Part shown: positions 53,361 through 63,600 of the stretch, piece after piece | Layout: each line of letters opens with the position of its first letter | Position numbering within the stretch: position 1 is the stretch's first letter | Assembly: GCA_963849605.1 (NCBI GenBank) | Contig: CAWKHX010000015.1 | Coordinates: forward strand, 496,001 to 560,000 | Direction: 5' to 3' | Origin: DASPHG01 sp963849605 | GTDB lineage: Bacteria > Actinomycetota > Thermoleophilia > Solirubrobacterales > Thermoleophilaceae | DNA: 64,000 bases | The notes under the pieces: generated by a model | What the model was told of the DNA's origin: nothing | The model's database searches: none | What the model saw: only the letters and a program-made list of their open reading frames with translations | Program-made: the position numbers and the translations under genes

Positions 53361-54760
53361 GGAAGGGGCTACTCGCATTAGGTGCGGCTCTGGGCGGCGG
53401 TCTGCTGCTGCCCGGAGCCGCATTGGCCCACGGCCTCGTCGGCCGCACCGACCTGCCGATTCCCGAGTGGCTCTTCGGCTGGGCGGCCGCGATCGTTCTG
53501 ATCGTCTCGTTCGTCGCGCTGGCCGTCCTATGGCCTGAGCCGAAGCTCGAGGGCCATCGCGGCCGGCGGCTCTTCCGGATCCCGGGGGCGGTCGTCGTCG
53601 ACATCGTCTGTGGCGCGATCGGCGTCGTCACGCTCGGCGTGCTCGTGTGGGCCGGCTTCGAGGGCGAGCAGACGCCATCCGGGAACTTCGCCTCGATCTT
53701 CGTCTTCGTCACCTTCTGGGTCGGGCTCGCGTTCGTGAGCGTCCTGCTCGGGGACGTCTTCAAGGCGTTCAACCCGTGGCGCGCGATCGGGCGCGGCGTG
53801 GCGGGCCTCGCAAGGATGATCCGCGGCGGCGACCTGCCCGCGCCGCTTCCCTACCCGGAGCGCCTCGGCCGCTGGCCGGCCGCGGTCGGCATCTTCGCCT
53901 TCGCCTTCCAGGAGCTGGCCGCGTCGGACGGCAACCTGCCCGAGCACGTCGCGATCGCGACGCTCGTCTACTCCGCCCTCACGTTCATCGCGATGGCCCT
54001 GTACGGGGTCGATCGCTGGATCGAGCGTGGTGAGGCGTTCTCCGTCTACTTCAACCTGTTCTCGCGCATCTCCGTGTTCGAGCGGCGCGGCGACGAGATC
54101 TGGGTGCGCAAGCCGCTCTCCGCGCTGACGAGGCTCGAGCAGCTGCCGGGGACCGTGCCGCTCCTCGCCGTGATGATCGGCTCGACCAGCTTCGACGGCG
54201 CGGCCGAGGGCGAGCCCTGGGTGAACATCGCGCCCGATATGTCGACCTTCTTCCAGGACCACCTCGGGATGTCGCCGGACGGCGCGCTGGCAGTCACGTA
54301 CACGATCGGCCTGCTGCTGGCCGTCCTGATCGTCTACGGCTTCTACATGCTCGGCATCGCCGGCGCCCGCACGGTCGGCGGCGGCTTCAGCCAGCGGAAG
54401 CTGGCCAACTCGTTCGTGCACTCGATCGTGCCGATCGCGTTCGTGTACGTCGCGGCTCACTACTTCACGTTCCTGCTGTTCGAAGGGCAGCGGATCTGGC
54501 CGGCGCTCTCCGATCCGGACGGAAGCGGATTCGAGGATTGGGGTGTCGACTACACGCTGCTCGGCGCGAACGCGACCTGGTACTGGCAGGTCGGCTTCGT
54601 GATCACGGGGCACGTCGCCGCGCTGACGCTGGCGCACGACCGCGCACTCGTGCTCTACCGGGAGGCGAGGGACGCGGTGCGCTCGCAGTACTGGATGCTG
54701 GCGATCATGGTCGGCTTCACCAGCCTCGCCCTGTGGCTACTGTCCCAGGCGAACCAGTGA
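53357..54760 (+). CDS. Large polytopic membrane protein (family often annotated fenitrothion hydrolase)
   Basis: 467 residues with an apparent signal peptide (LALGAALGGGLLLPGAALA, then HGLVGRTDLPIPEWLFGW) and about ten helices. Histidines cluster near the mature N-terminus (AHGLVGR) and in late helices (SFVHSIVPIAFVYVAAHYFTF, VITGHVAALTLAHDRAL). The FNPWRAIGR and SVYFNLFSRISVF segments are family-typical as far as recalled. The organophosphate-hydrolase name comes from a distant homologue and should not be taken literally. A metal-handling membrane function is suggested by the upstream cupredoxin. Overlaps neighbours at both ends. Confidence 0.72.
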   Translation: MRKGLLALGAALGGGLLLPGAALAHGLVGRTDLPIPEWLFGWAAAIVLIVSFVALAVLWPEPKLEGHRGRRLFRIPGAVVVDIVCGAIGVVTLGVLVWAGFEGEQTPSGNFASIFVFVTFWVGLAFVSVLLGDVFKAFNPWRAIGRGVAGLARMIRGGDLPAPLPYPERLGRWPAAVGIFAFAFQELAASDGNLPEHVAIATLVYSALTFIAMALYGVDRWIERGEAFSVYFNLFSRISVFERRGDEIWVRKPLSALTRLEQLPGTVPLLAVMIGSTSFDGAAEGEPWVNIAPDMSTFFQDHLGMSPDGALAVTYTIGLLLAVLIVYGFYMLGIAGARTVGGGFSQRKLANSFVHSIVPIAFVYVAAHYFTFLLFEGQRIWPALSDPDGSGFEDWGVDYTLLGANATWYWQVGFVITGHVAALTLAHDRALVLYREARDAVRSQYWMLAIMVGFTSLALWLLSQANQ

Positions 54761-54891
54761 TAGTCGCTCACGCCGGACATTGGCTCGTCAACATCGCATT
54801 CGCGCTGCCCGCCATCGTCTTCATCGGGTGGCTCGGATTCATCACGATCAGGGACCGGCGCCGCGGAGGCGGGTCCGACAACGTCCGCTAG
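54757..54891 (+). CDS. 44-residue single-pass membrane protein
   Basis: GTG 54757 overlaps the upstream stop (GTGA) and the frame ends TAG 54891. Product: VIVAHAGHWLVNIAF start, one transmembrane helix (about residues 9-28) and a basic tail IRDRRRGGGSDNVR. Two histidines lie just before the helix. The strict overlap and the terminal position in the cupredoxin operon support a real small gene, possibly an accessory subunit. Confidence 0.6.
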   Translation: MIVAHAGHWLVNIAFALPAIVFIGWLGFITIRDRRRGGGSDNVR

Positions 54892-54905
54892 GCTGGGCTG
54901 TCCCA

Positions 54906-55439
<534 letters not shown>

Positions 55440-55441
<2 letters not shown>

Positions 55442-57242
55442 GGCTGACGGCGAGCTGATCCTCGCCACGGGCGCGCTGCTCGCGGGTGCTCTCGCCGCCT
55501 CGCTCCTGGCCGGGCGCCTGCGCGTGCCCGGCCTGCTCCTCTTCCTCGCGCTCGGGATGCTGATCGGCTCCGACGGGCTCGGCTGGATTCACTTCGATGA
55601 CTACGAGACCGCCCGCACGATCGGAATCGTCGGCCTCGCGCTGATCCTGTTCGAGGGCGGCCTGAGCGCCGGCTACCAGGAGATCCGGCCGGTGCTTCCG
55701 GCCGCGATCAGCCTCGCGACGGTCGGAACGATCATCACCGCGCTCATCGGCGGGCTCGCCGCGGCATGGCTGTTCGACCTCTCGACGCTCGAGGGCATGT
55801 TGCTCGGCGCCGCGCTGGCCGCCACCGACGGCGCGGCGATCTTCGCGGTCCTGCGCGGCTCGACGCTGCGCCGAAGGCTCGCGCGCACGCTGGAGGGCGA
55901 GGCCGGGCTCAACGACCCGGTCGCGGTCCTGCTCGTGATCGGGTTCATCGACTGGATCCAGAAGCCCGACTACGGGCTCGGCGACATGGCGCTCTCGCTG
56001 GTCGGCGAGCTGCTCATCGGCGCGGCGGTCGGTGCCGTGGTCGGTTACCTCGCGATCCAGGCCCTCCGCCGCATCAGGCTCGCCTCGGCCGGCCTCTACC
56101 CGGTTGCATCGATCGCGATCGCGGCGCTTGCCTTCGGTCTCGCCGACGTGGCGCACGGTTCCGGCTTCCTCGCCGTCTACCTGGTCGGGCTCGCGATCGG
56201 CAGCACCCAGCTACCCGCGAAGCGGACGATCACGACGTTCCACGTCGGGCTCGGCTGGCTGGCGCAGGTCGCGATGTTCCTGACGCTCGGCCTGCTGGTC
56301 TTCCCCTCGGAGCTCATGGACGTGGCGGTGGAGGGCACCGCGCTCGGGCTCGTGATCGCGGTGGTCGCCCGGCCGCTCGCGACGTTCGCCACGACGCTCC
56401 CCTTCGGCTACTCGTTTCGCGAGCAGGTCGTCCTCGGCTGGGCCGGCCTGCGCGGCGCACTGCCGGTGGTGTTCGCGACCTTCCCCGTGATCGAGGGCGT
56501 TCCGCACAGCGTGGAGTTCTTCAACATCGTCTTCTTCGCGGTCGTCGTGTCGACGCTGCTACAGGGGGCGACCTTCGAGCCGCTCGCGGAGCGGTTGGGC
56601 GTGACGGACACCGAGGCGGCGCTGCCGTTGCCCCTCGCCGACGCGGGCGCGATGCGACGCCTGGGTGCTGAGGTGATCGAGTACCCGGTCGGATCGGAGC
56701 ACGCGATTGTCGGATGCCGCGTGCGCGAGCTCGGGCTGCCGCGCGACGCGCTGCTCAACCTCCTGATCCGCGGCGACCAGGCGCTCCTGCCACGCGGCTC
56801 GACACGGATCGAAGGGGGCGACCGGCTCCACCTCATTGCGCGGCAGGAGGTCGCGATCGAGTTGCGCGAGTTGATGGGCCGCTGGCGCGAGGGGCCGATC
56901 GGCGTGCGGCCGCGTGCGGTGCGAAAGCACCTGACGCGCCAGACGCCCTTCGTGCTCAGGTCGTGGTCGGAACCGATGGGCGACGGCGGCGAGCCGTCGC
57001 ATCCTGCGGCCGTTCACGGCGTCGACGTAATCGACCAGATCCGCACCCGCCGCGACGGCCGGCCGGGCGCGGTGGTGTTGCTCGAGGACGGCCGCTACGC
57101 GTTCACCGGCAACGTGGTCGCGCTCGGGACGCCGTCCCAGGTGCAGATGGCCGCGCGGCGGCGCCTGCGGCTGGCGAAGTCCGACTCCGAGCGCGCGTGG
57201 TGGCGCGAGGTGATCGGCGCGCTCGCTGCGCCGGAAGGTTAA
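55440..57242 (+). CDS. K+/H+ antiporter (NhaP2/CvrA-like) with TrkA-C domain
   Basis: 600 residues. About twelve helices with the antiporter core GLALILFEGGLSAGYQEI, AAALAATDGAAIFAVLRGS and LEGEAGLNDPVAVLLVIGF (ion-binding Asp). A cytosolic RCK_C/TrkA-C-like domain follows (about 415-480, EVIEYPVGSEHAIVGCRVRELGLPRDALLNLLIRG), then a further C-terminal domain. The regulatory domain indicates ligand-controlled K+ or Na+ export. ATG 55440. Its TAA overlaps the stop of the convergent alcohol dehydrogenase. Confidence 0.9.
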
Positions 57243-58273
57243 GGCGTGAGGACGATCTTCAGCGCTTCGCGCTTGTCGTAGAGCTCGTACGCCTCTGCGG
57301 CGTCATCGAGCGGCATGTGATGTGTGACGAGCGGCGAGGGGTCGAGCTTCCCCGCGGCGATCAGCTCGAGGACGGGATCGACGTGTGCGATCACGTTCGC
57401 GTGCCCCGTGACCATGCTCAGCGACTTGATCCACGCGAGGCCCATGTGGACCTCGACGCGCTCCGCGTAGACGCCGACGACCGACACGGTGCCGCACTTG
57501 CGCGCGAGCCGGATCGCCAGTTCGAGCGCGTCGGGGTGTCCTACGGCGTCGACCGCCACGTCCACGCCGCGCCCGCCCGTTGTCTTCTTCACGTGCCCGC
57601 GCGGGTCGCCCTCGGTCAGGTGCACCGGCTCGGCGCCGAACGAGCGCGCCATCTCCAGCCGGTCCTCGACCGCGTCGATCGCTACTACGTGCGCGGCGCC
57701 CGCGGCAAGCGCGGCCTGCACGGCGCACAGCCCGACCGGGCCGAGCCCGAGCACCGCGACCAGGTCGCCGGCGCGCACGCCGGCGGCGGTCACGGAGTGG
57801 TAGCCCGTGCCCATCACGTCGCCCGCGAACAGCGCCACCTCGTCGGACACTCCCTCGGGGACGCGCCTGAGCGTCAGGTTCGCGGTCGGCACGAGCGCCT
57901 GCTCGGCCTGCGTGCCCTGCAGCGAGCCGAGCGTCTCGCCGTGGCCGAACACGCGTGCCTGGTCGCACTTCATGTACCAGCCGCGCATGCAGAAGAAGCA
58001 GCGTCCGCAGGCCGTGTGGAAGCAGCCGAGCACCCGGTCGCCCTCCGACACGCTCGTGACCTGATCACCCGCGGCGAGCACCGTTCCGACGAACTCGTGA
58101 CCGATCGTGAAGCCCGGATCGATCTGGACGCGCCCGTGGTAGATGTGCAGGTCCGACCCGCACACGCCGGTCGCCTCGATCCTGACGATCGCGTCGTCGG
58201 CCGCCTCGAGCTCGGGCTCTGGCTTGTCCTCGACGCGCACCTCGTGCGGTGCCTGGAACGTGACTGCTCTCAC
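57239..58273 (-). CDS. Zinc-dependent medium-chain alcohol dehydrogenase
   Basis: 344 residues. Catalytic zinc ligands fit Cys in GVCGSDLHIYHG and His-Glu in TIGHEFVGTV. Structural zinc cysteines are in CGRCFFCMRGWYMKC. The Rossmann motif is VLGLGPVGLCAVQAA followed by VVAIDAVEDRLEMA, indicating an NAD preference. Oxidises an alcohol or sugar alcohol; the substrate is unknown. GTG 58273, chosen because the fold begins RAVTFQAPHEVRVE. Divergent from the SDR gene 20 bp away. Confidence 0.93.
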   Translation of the reverse strand: MRAVTFQAPHEVRVEDKPEPELEAADDAIVRIEATGVCGSDLHIYHGRVQIDPGFTIGHEFVGTVLAAGDQVTSVSEGDRVLGCFHTACGRCFFCMRGWYMKCDQARVFGHGETLGSLQGTQAEQALVPTANLTLRRVPEGVSDEVALFAGDVMGTGYHSVTAAGVRAGDLVAVLGLGPVGLCAVQAALAAGAAHVVAIDAVEDRLEMARSFGAEPVHLTEGDPRGHVKKTTGGRGVDVAVDAVGHPDALELAIRLARKCGTVSVVGVYAERVEVHMGLAWIKSLSMVTGHANVIAHVDPVLELIAAGKLDPSPLVTHHMPLDDAAEAYELYDKREALKIVLTP

Positions 58274-58292
58274 GTGAGGGAGACTATTCGCC

Positions 58293-59129
58293 ATGGCTTC
58301 GAGAGCTGTTCTCATCACCGGCTGTTCCACCGGCATCGGGCGCAGGACGGCAGAGCACCTGGTGCAGAAGGGCTGGACCGTGTACGCGACGGCGCGCCGG
58401 CCCGAGTCGATCGCAGACCTCGAGCAGAAGGGGTGCCGGACGCTCGCGCTGGACGTGACCGACGAAGACTCCATGCGGGCGGCCGTCAGCGCGGTCGAAC
58501 AGGCGGAGGGCGCGGTCGGCGTGCTGGTGAACAACGCCGGCTACAGCCAGTCGGGCGCGGTCGAGGAGGTCCCCATGGACCAGGTGCGACGCCAGTTCGA
58601 GACGAACGTCTTCGGCCTCCTGCGGATGTCACAGCTCGTCCTGCCGGGGATGCGCCGCCAGGGCTGGGGCAGGATCGTGAACATCTCGTCGATGGGCGGC
58701 CGGGTCGTCTTCCCGGGCGGCGGCATCTACCACGGCACCAAGTTCGCCGTCGAGGCGATCAGCGACGCGATGCGCTGGGAGGTCCGGAACTTCGGCGTCG
58801 ACGTGATCCTGATCGAGCCGGGGCTGATCAAGACGGAGTTCGGCGAGACCGCGGCGCACTCGGTGAACGAGGCGGTGCCCTCGGAGGGCCCCTACGCCGA
58901 GTTCAACCAGCAGGTCGCGGCGACCACCGCCGGCGCCTACGAGGGGCGCGGCACGACGCCGCCAGACGCGGTCGCCAAGCGGATCGAGAAGGCGATCTCG
59001 CGCAGGCGTCCCGGGGCGCGCTACCCCGTGACGGTCGGAGCGCGAGCGCTACTGGGCGTGCGGAAGCTGCTGCCCGCGCGCGGCTGGGACGCGCTGATGC
59101 GGACCCAGTTCAAGCCGCCGGGCGGCTAG
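58293..59129 (+). CDS. Short-chain dehydrogenase/reductase
   Basis: 278 residues, classical SDR: cofactor motif TGCSTGIGRR, LVNNAGYSQSG, catalytic Ser in IVNISSMGG and Tyr-Lys in GIYHGTKFAVEA. The C-terminal about 60 residues are basic (ISRRRPGARYPVTVGARALLGVRKLLP), often seen in steroid- or retinol-type SDRs. Substrate unknown. The 3' end overlaps the convergent GST-like gene by 20 bp. Confidence 0.93.
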   Translation: MASRAVLITGCSTGIGRRTAEHLVQKGWTVYATARRPESIADLEQKGCRTLALDVTDEDSMRAAVSAVEQAEGAVGVLVNNAGYSQSGAVEEVPMDQVRRQFETNVFGLLRMSQLVLPGMRRQGWGRIVNISSMGGRVVFPGGGIYHGTKFAVEAISDAMRWEVRNFGVDVILIEPGLIKTEFGETAAHSVNEAVPSEGPYAEFNQQVAATTAGAYEGRGTTPPDAVAKRIEKAISRRRPGARYPVTVGARALLGVRKLLPARGWDALMRTQFKPPGG

Positions 59130-59859
59130 GCAACCAGTCGGCGGGGAAAACCTTCGGGAAGTACGGGTCGTACTCCGGCGGCACCACTCGCCGCGCGTGC
59201 TCAGCGGCCGGCCGCCCCTCGATGTAGGGCCGCAGGTCGTCATAGCCGAGGAGGATCTTGACGCTCGTTGCGATCTGGAAGTCGGCGGCGTTCGGCTGGT
59301 CGCCTCCGATGACGCCCTCGGCGAGGAGCGCGTCAACGCGGTCGATCCGGTCGGGGATGGCCGCGAGGTCCGCCTTGACCTGGTCCTCGCTCGCGTCGTT
59401 GTAGCCAACCGCCATCTTGGCCAGAGGAAGCACGGTGCGCGAGGCGATTCCGATCGGCAGGCCCACGCGGTAACCCTTGAGTGCGCGGCGAGCGGATGCG
59501 GTGCGGTCCTCGCGGGACATGTTCACCAGCGCCCACCATGCGAGCCGGCGCGGGATCGACTGAAGCTGCTCGTCACCCCAGCGCTCGGCCTCGCGGACGG
59601 CGTCCGAGGTCACGAGCTTCGGTTCGGGTTTCATCTCGTCGAGCGCCTGCGAGATTTCGCGCGTGCCCTGGACCTTGCGCCCGTCCGCCTTCATCGCGGG
59701 CACGGTCTTCGCGCTGAAGCCGAGCAGCTTGAGCGACGGCCGGTGCAGCGCCGTCACGAGATCGACGCGCTTGAACGGGATCCCCTTGTGCTCGAGCATG
59801 AGCTCGGCCGCCTTGGACGGGTGCGAGCTTGGGATCACGTAGAGCTTGACGGCCACCAA
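59110..59859 (-). CDS. Glutathione S-transferase-like protein
   Basis: 249 residues. A thioredoxin-fold N-terminal domain (VKLYVIPSSHPSKAAELMLEHKGIPFKRVDLV, then KTVPAMKADGRKVQGTREISQAL) and an all-helical C-terminal domain (EAERWGDEQLQSIPRRLAWWAL ... DQPNAADFQIATSVKILLGYDDLRPYIEGRPAAEHARRV). The cytosolic GST fold is clear. Actinobacteria usually lack glutathione, so the thiol cofactor may differ (mycothiol-like) or the role may be non-catalytic. Confidence 0.82.
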   Translation of the reverse strand: MVAVKLYVIPSSHPSKAAELMLEHKGIPFKRVDLVTALHRPSLKLLGFSAKTVPAMKADGRKVQGTREISQALDEMKPEPKLVTSDAVREAERWGDEQLQSIPRRLAWWALVNMSREDRTASARRALKGYRVGLPIGIASRTVLPLAKMAVGYNDASEDQVKADLAAIPDRIDRVDALLAEGVIGGDQPNAADFQIATSVKILLGYDDLRPYIEGRPAAEHARRVVPPEYDPYFPKVFPADWLPSRPAA

Positions 59860-59878
59860 TGCGCCATCCTACGCCTCT

Positions 59879-60682
59879 ATGCCGGTCGAGCTGAATGGGA
59901 GTCGCGTCCTCCTGACGGGCGCGACGGGGGGCATCGGGCACGCAATCGCCCTGGCGCTGCACGCGCGCGGTGCGCACCTGATCCTGACCGGGCGCAGGGC
60001 CGAGGTGCTGGACGAACTCGTCGCGGAGCTGGGCGAGCGGGTCGAAGCGCATGCCCTCGATCTCGCGAATGCCGCCATGGCACACCGCTTCGCTTCGGAA
60101 GCCAGGGAGATCGACGTGTTCGTGGCCAACGCGGGGCTCCCAGGGACCGGCAAGCTCGGGGAATACACCAGCGAGCAGATCGATCGCGTCATCGACGTCA
60201 ACCTCCGCTCGCCCGTCCACATGACCCACGCGCTGCTGCCCGGCATGCTCGAGCGCGACCGCGGCCACCTGGTCTACATCTCGTCGATCTCGGGGAAGGT
60301 CGCCACTCCCTACTCGTCGCTTTACAACGCGACGAAGTTCGGCCTGCGCGGATTCTCGTTCGCGATGCACGAGGATCTGCGCGGGACGGGTGTCGGCGCG
60401 ACGGCGGTCTTCCCCGGCGCGGTCGCGGACGCCGGGATGTGGGCGGACGGCGGACTCGACCTTCCGCCCGGCGTGAAGCCGAGCAAGCCGTCAGAGGTCG
60501 CGGATGCGGTGATCGCCGGCATCGAGAAGGACAAGCCGGAGATCAATGTCGGCAACCCGATCGAGCGGTTGGGCGGCGTGCTGGCGGGCCCCGCACCGCG
60601 GCTCGTCGCGTTCATCAACCGCCACGGGCCTACGAACAAGCTCGCCGAGGCGCTCGCCGAGCGCCAGGTAGAGAAGCGCTAG
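59879..60682 (+). CDS. Short-chain dehydrogenase/reductase
   Basis: 267 residues from ATG 59879 (MPVELNGSRVLLTGATGGIG); an in-frame start at 59846 would overlap the divergent GST gene. SDR motifs are TGATGGIGHA, VANAGLPGTG in place of NNAG, catalytic Ser in VYISSISGKV and Tyr-Lys in SLYNATKFGLRG. The ending HGPTNKLAEALAERQ is typical of a lipid-related SDR subgroup but the substrate is unknown. The 3' end overlaps kgd by 4 bp, convergent. Confidence 0.92.
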   Translation: MPVELNGSRVLLTGATGGIGHAIALALHARGAHLILTGRRAEVLDELVAELGERVEAHALDLANAAMAHRFASEAREIDVFVANAGLPGTGKLGEYTSEQIDRVIDVNLRSPVHMTHALLPGMLERDRGHLVYISSISGKVATPYSSLYNATKFGLRGFSFAMHEDLRGTGVGATAVFPGAVADAGMWADGGLDLPPGVKPSKPSEVADAVIAGIEKDKPEINVGNPIERLGGVLAGPAPRLVAFINRHGPTNKLAEALAERQVEKR

Positions 60683-63600
60683 GGCTGGACGATCGTCTGG
60701 CCGCGGATGACGTCGAGCGCGACCTCGACGATCCGGCGCTGCTCCGCGCGGTGCGCGGCGGCGTAGCCCTCGCCGGGGCTCGCCCTGAACTCGCGCCCGA
60801 CGTACGTGTACTCCATGCCCTTCGGCAGCACCGGGGACAGCCGGCGGCGCATGAAGGCGCGCGCACCCATGTTCCGCGGTTCCTCCTGGACCCACGTGAC
60901 GCGCTTGAGGTTGGGGTAGCTCTCGATCAGGCTGTGAAGCTCGTTCTCGGCGAACGGGTAGAGCAGCTCGACGCGCGCGACCGCGACGTGCTGCGCCTCC
61001 GGCCGCGCCTCGTGGGCGACGATGTCGTAATAGACCTTGCCGGTGCAGAGGACGAGCTTCGTGATGTCCTCGCGCGACCCGGGCAGGTTGGGATCGTCGA
61101 TCACGACCTGGAGGCCGCCGTCCGCGAGCTCGTCGACGCGTGAGGTTGCCGCGGGCAGGCGCAGGAGGCTCTTCGGCGTCATCACGACGAGCGGCCGCGC
61201 CTTCTGGACGAGCGCCTGGCGACGCAGCAGATGGAAGTACTGGGCGGGCGTCGTGACGTTGGCGACGCGGATGTTGCCCTCGGCCGCGAGTTGGAGGAAC
61301 CGCTCGGTGCGCCCGCTCGAGTGCTCCGGGCCCGAGCCCTCGTAGCCGTGCGGCAGGAGCAGCGTGAGGCGCGACGTCTGGCCCCACTTGGCCAGGCCTG
61401 ACACCAGGAACTGGTCGATCACGACCTGCGCGGCGTTGACGAAGTCGCCGAACTGGGCCTCCCAGAGGACCAGCGCCTCGGGCGCCTGAACCGAGTAGCC
61501 GTACTCGAAGCCGAGGCACGCAATCTCGGACAGCGGGCTGTTGTGCAGCTCGAAGGGCGCGGTCGCGCTCTTCAGGTTCTGGACCGGCGTGTACTTCTCG
61601 CCCGTCTTCGTGTCGTGCAGCGACAGGTGCCGCTGGCTGAACGTGCCGCGCTCGGTGTCCTGGCCGGTCAGGCGGATCGGCGTTCCCTGCACCAGCAGGG
61701 AGGCGAACGCCAGCGCCTCCGCCTGCGCCCAGTCGATCCCGCCCTGCTCGCCGATCGTCTCGCGCCGGCGCTCGAGCTGCGGCTTGAGCTTGCGGTGGAC
61801 GCTGAAGCCTGACGGCACACGCAGCAGCTGCTCGTTGAGCGAGCGCAGCGTCTCGGCCGGGACGGCGGTGCGCGGCTCCTTGCTCGGCCCGGTGTCGATC
61901 TCGAACTCGCCCGTGCCGGGGTCCTGCGTCATCGCCTGCCGCAGCTCGGCGTGCGCGTCGGAGAGCTCCTGGTAGGCCTCCGCGGCCATCGCGTCGGCCT
62001 CCTCCTCCGTGATGAGCCCCTCGCCGATCAGCTTCTGTGCGTAGATCTTCCGCACCGGCGGGTGCTGCTTGATCTTGTCGTACATGAGCGGCTGGGTGTA
62101 GCCGGGCTCGTCGGTCTCGTTGTGGCCGAAGCGGCGGTACCCGATCAGGTCGATCACGGCGTCACGGCGGAACTCGCGCCGGAACCCCATCGCGAGCCGG
62201 ATCGCGTGCACGCACGCCTCGACGTCGTCCGCGTTCACGTGGATGACGGGCAGGTCGTAGCCCTTCGCGAGGTCGGACGCGTAGCGGGTCGAGCGGGCGT
62301 CGTTCGGGTCCGTCGTGAACCCGAGCTGGTTGTTCATGATGATGTGGATCGTGCCGCCGGTCGAGTAGCCGGAGAGCGCCTGCAGGTTGAGCGTCTCGGC
62401 GACGACCCCCTGGCCGGGGAAGGCGGCGTCACCGTGGAGCAGCAGCGGCACGACGGTCGAAGGCTCGTGCACCGGGTCGCGCGCCTTACGGCTCGTCTGA
62501 TCCGCCCGCGCGCGGCCCTCGACGACCGGGTTGATGAACTCGAGGTGGCTCGGATTCGGCGACAGCGTGACAGTCACGCCCTTGCCCGCCTTGGTTCGGT
62601 ACGTGCCGGCGGCGCCGTAGTGGTACTTGACGTCGCCCGTGCCGCCCTCCGGCATCGCGGTGTCGACGTCCATCGACTGCTCGCCCTCGAACTCGGCGAT
62701 GATCGCCTCGTACGGACGCCCGACGGTGTGTGCGAGCACGTTCAGCCGCCCGCGGTGCGCCATGCCGAGCACCACCTCGCGCGCGCCCTCGTCGGAGCCC
62801 TCCTCGATCAGCTCGTCGATCATCGGCACCAGCACGTCGAGGCCCTCGATCGAGAACTGCTTCTTGCCGAGGAACGCCTTGTGCAGGTAGCTCTCGAGCG
62901 CCTCGACCTGTGACAGCCGCTTCAACAGTGCGCGCTTCTGGTCCGGGTCGAGCGCGGTCCGGTGGGCGCCCCACTCGACCGACTGGCGCAGCCAGACGCG
63001 CCGGTTGTGGCCTGCGATGTGCTCGATCTCGTAGGCGATCGTGCCGCAGTAGGTGTCCTGCAGGTGCGGAAGCGCGTCGGCGAACGTTTCGCCGGGCACC
63101 GCGACACGGAGGATCGACGCGGGGATCTCCCGCATCAGCTCGGGCGTCAGGTTCACGGATTCCGGGTCGAGTGCGGGGTCGCCGCGCGGCGGCGTGCCGA
63201 GCGGGTCGAGGCGCGCCGCGAGGTGGCCGTGCATCCGGTGCGCCTTGACGACCGAGGTGGCGGCCTGCACGGCCTGGAGCAGGACCTCCCCCGGCGCCCC
63301 GGCGACGTCCGTCTTGACCTCGGCGGGGACGGGATCCTCCGCGGTGATCTTCGATGCGACGTCGGCGGGCTTGGCCGGGCCCGGCGGTGTCAGGTCGAGC
63401 GCGCCGAAGATCGTGTCGTAGAAGCCTTCCTCGCCCTGGAGCAGCGAGTCGATTCGCTTGAGGAACTCACCCGACTCCGCTCCCTGGATCACGCGGTGGT
63501 CGTAGGTCGAGGTCATCGTCATGACCTTGCTCACGCCTAGCTCGCTCAGCCTCGCGGGATCGGCGCCCGTCAATCCCGGCGGCAACGCGATCGCCCCCGT

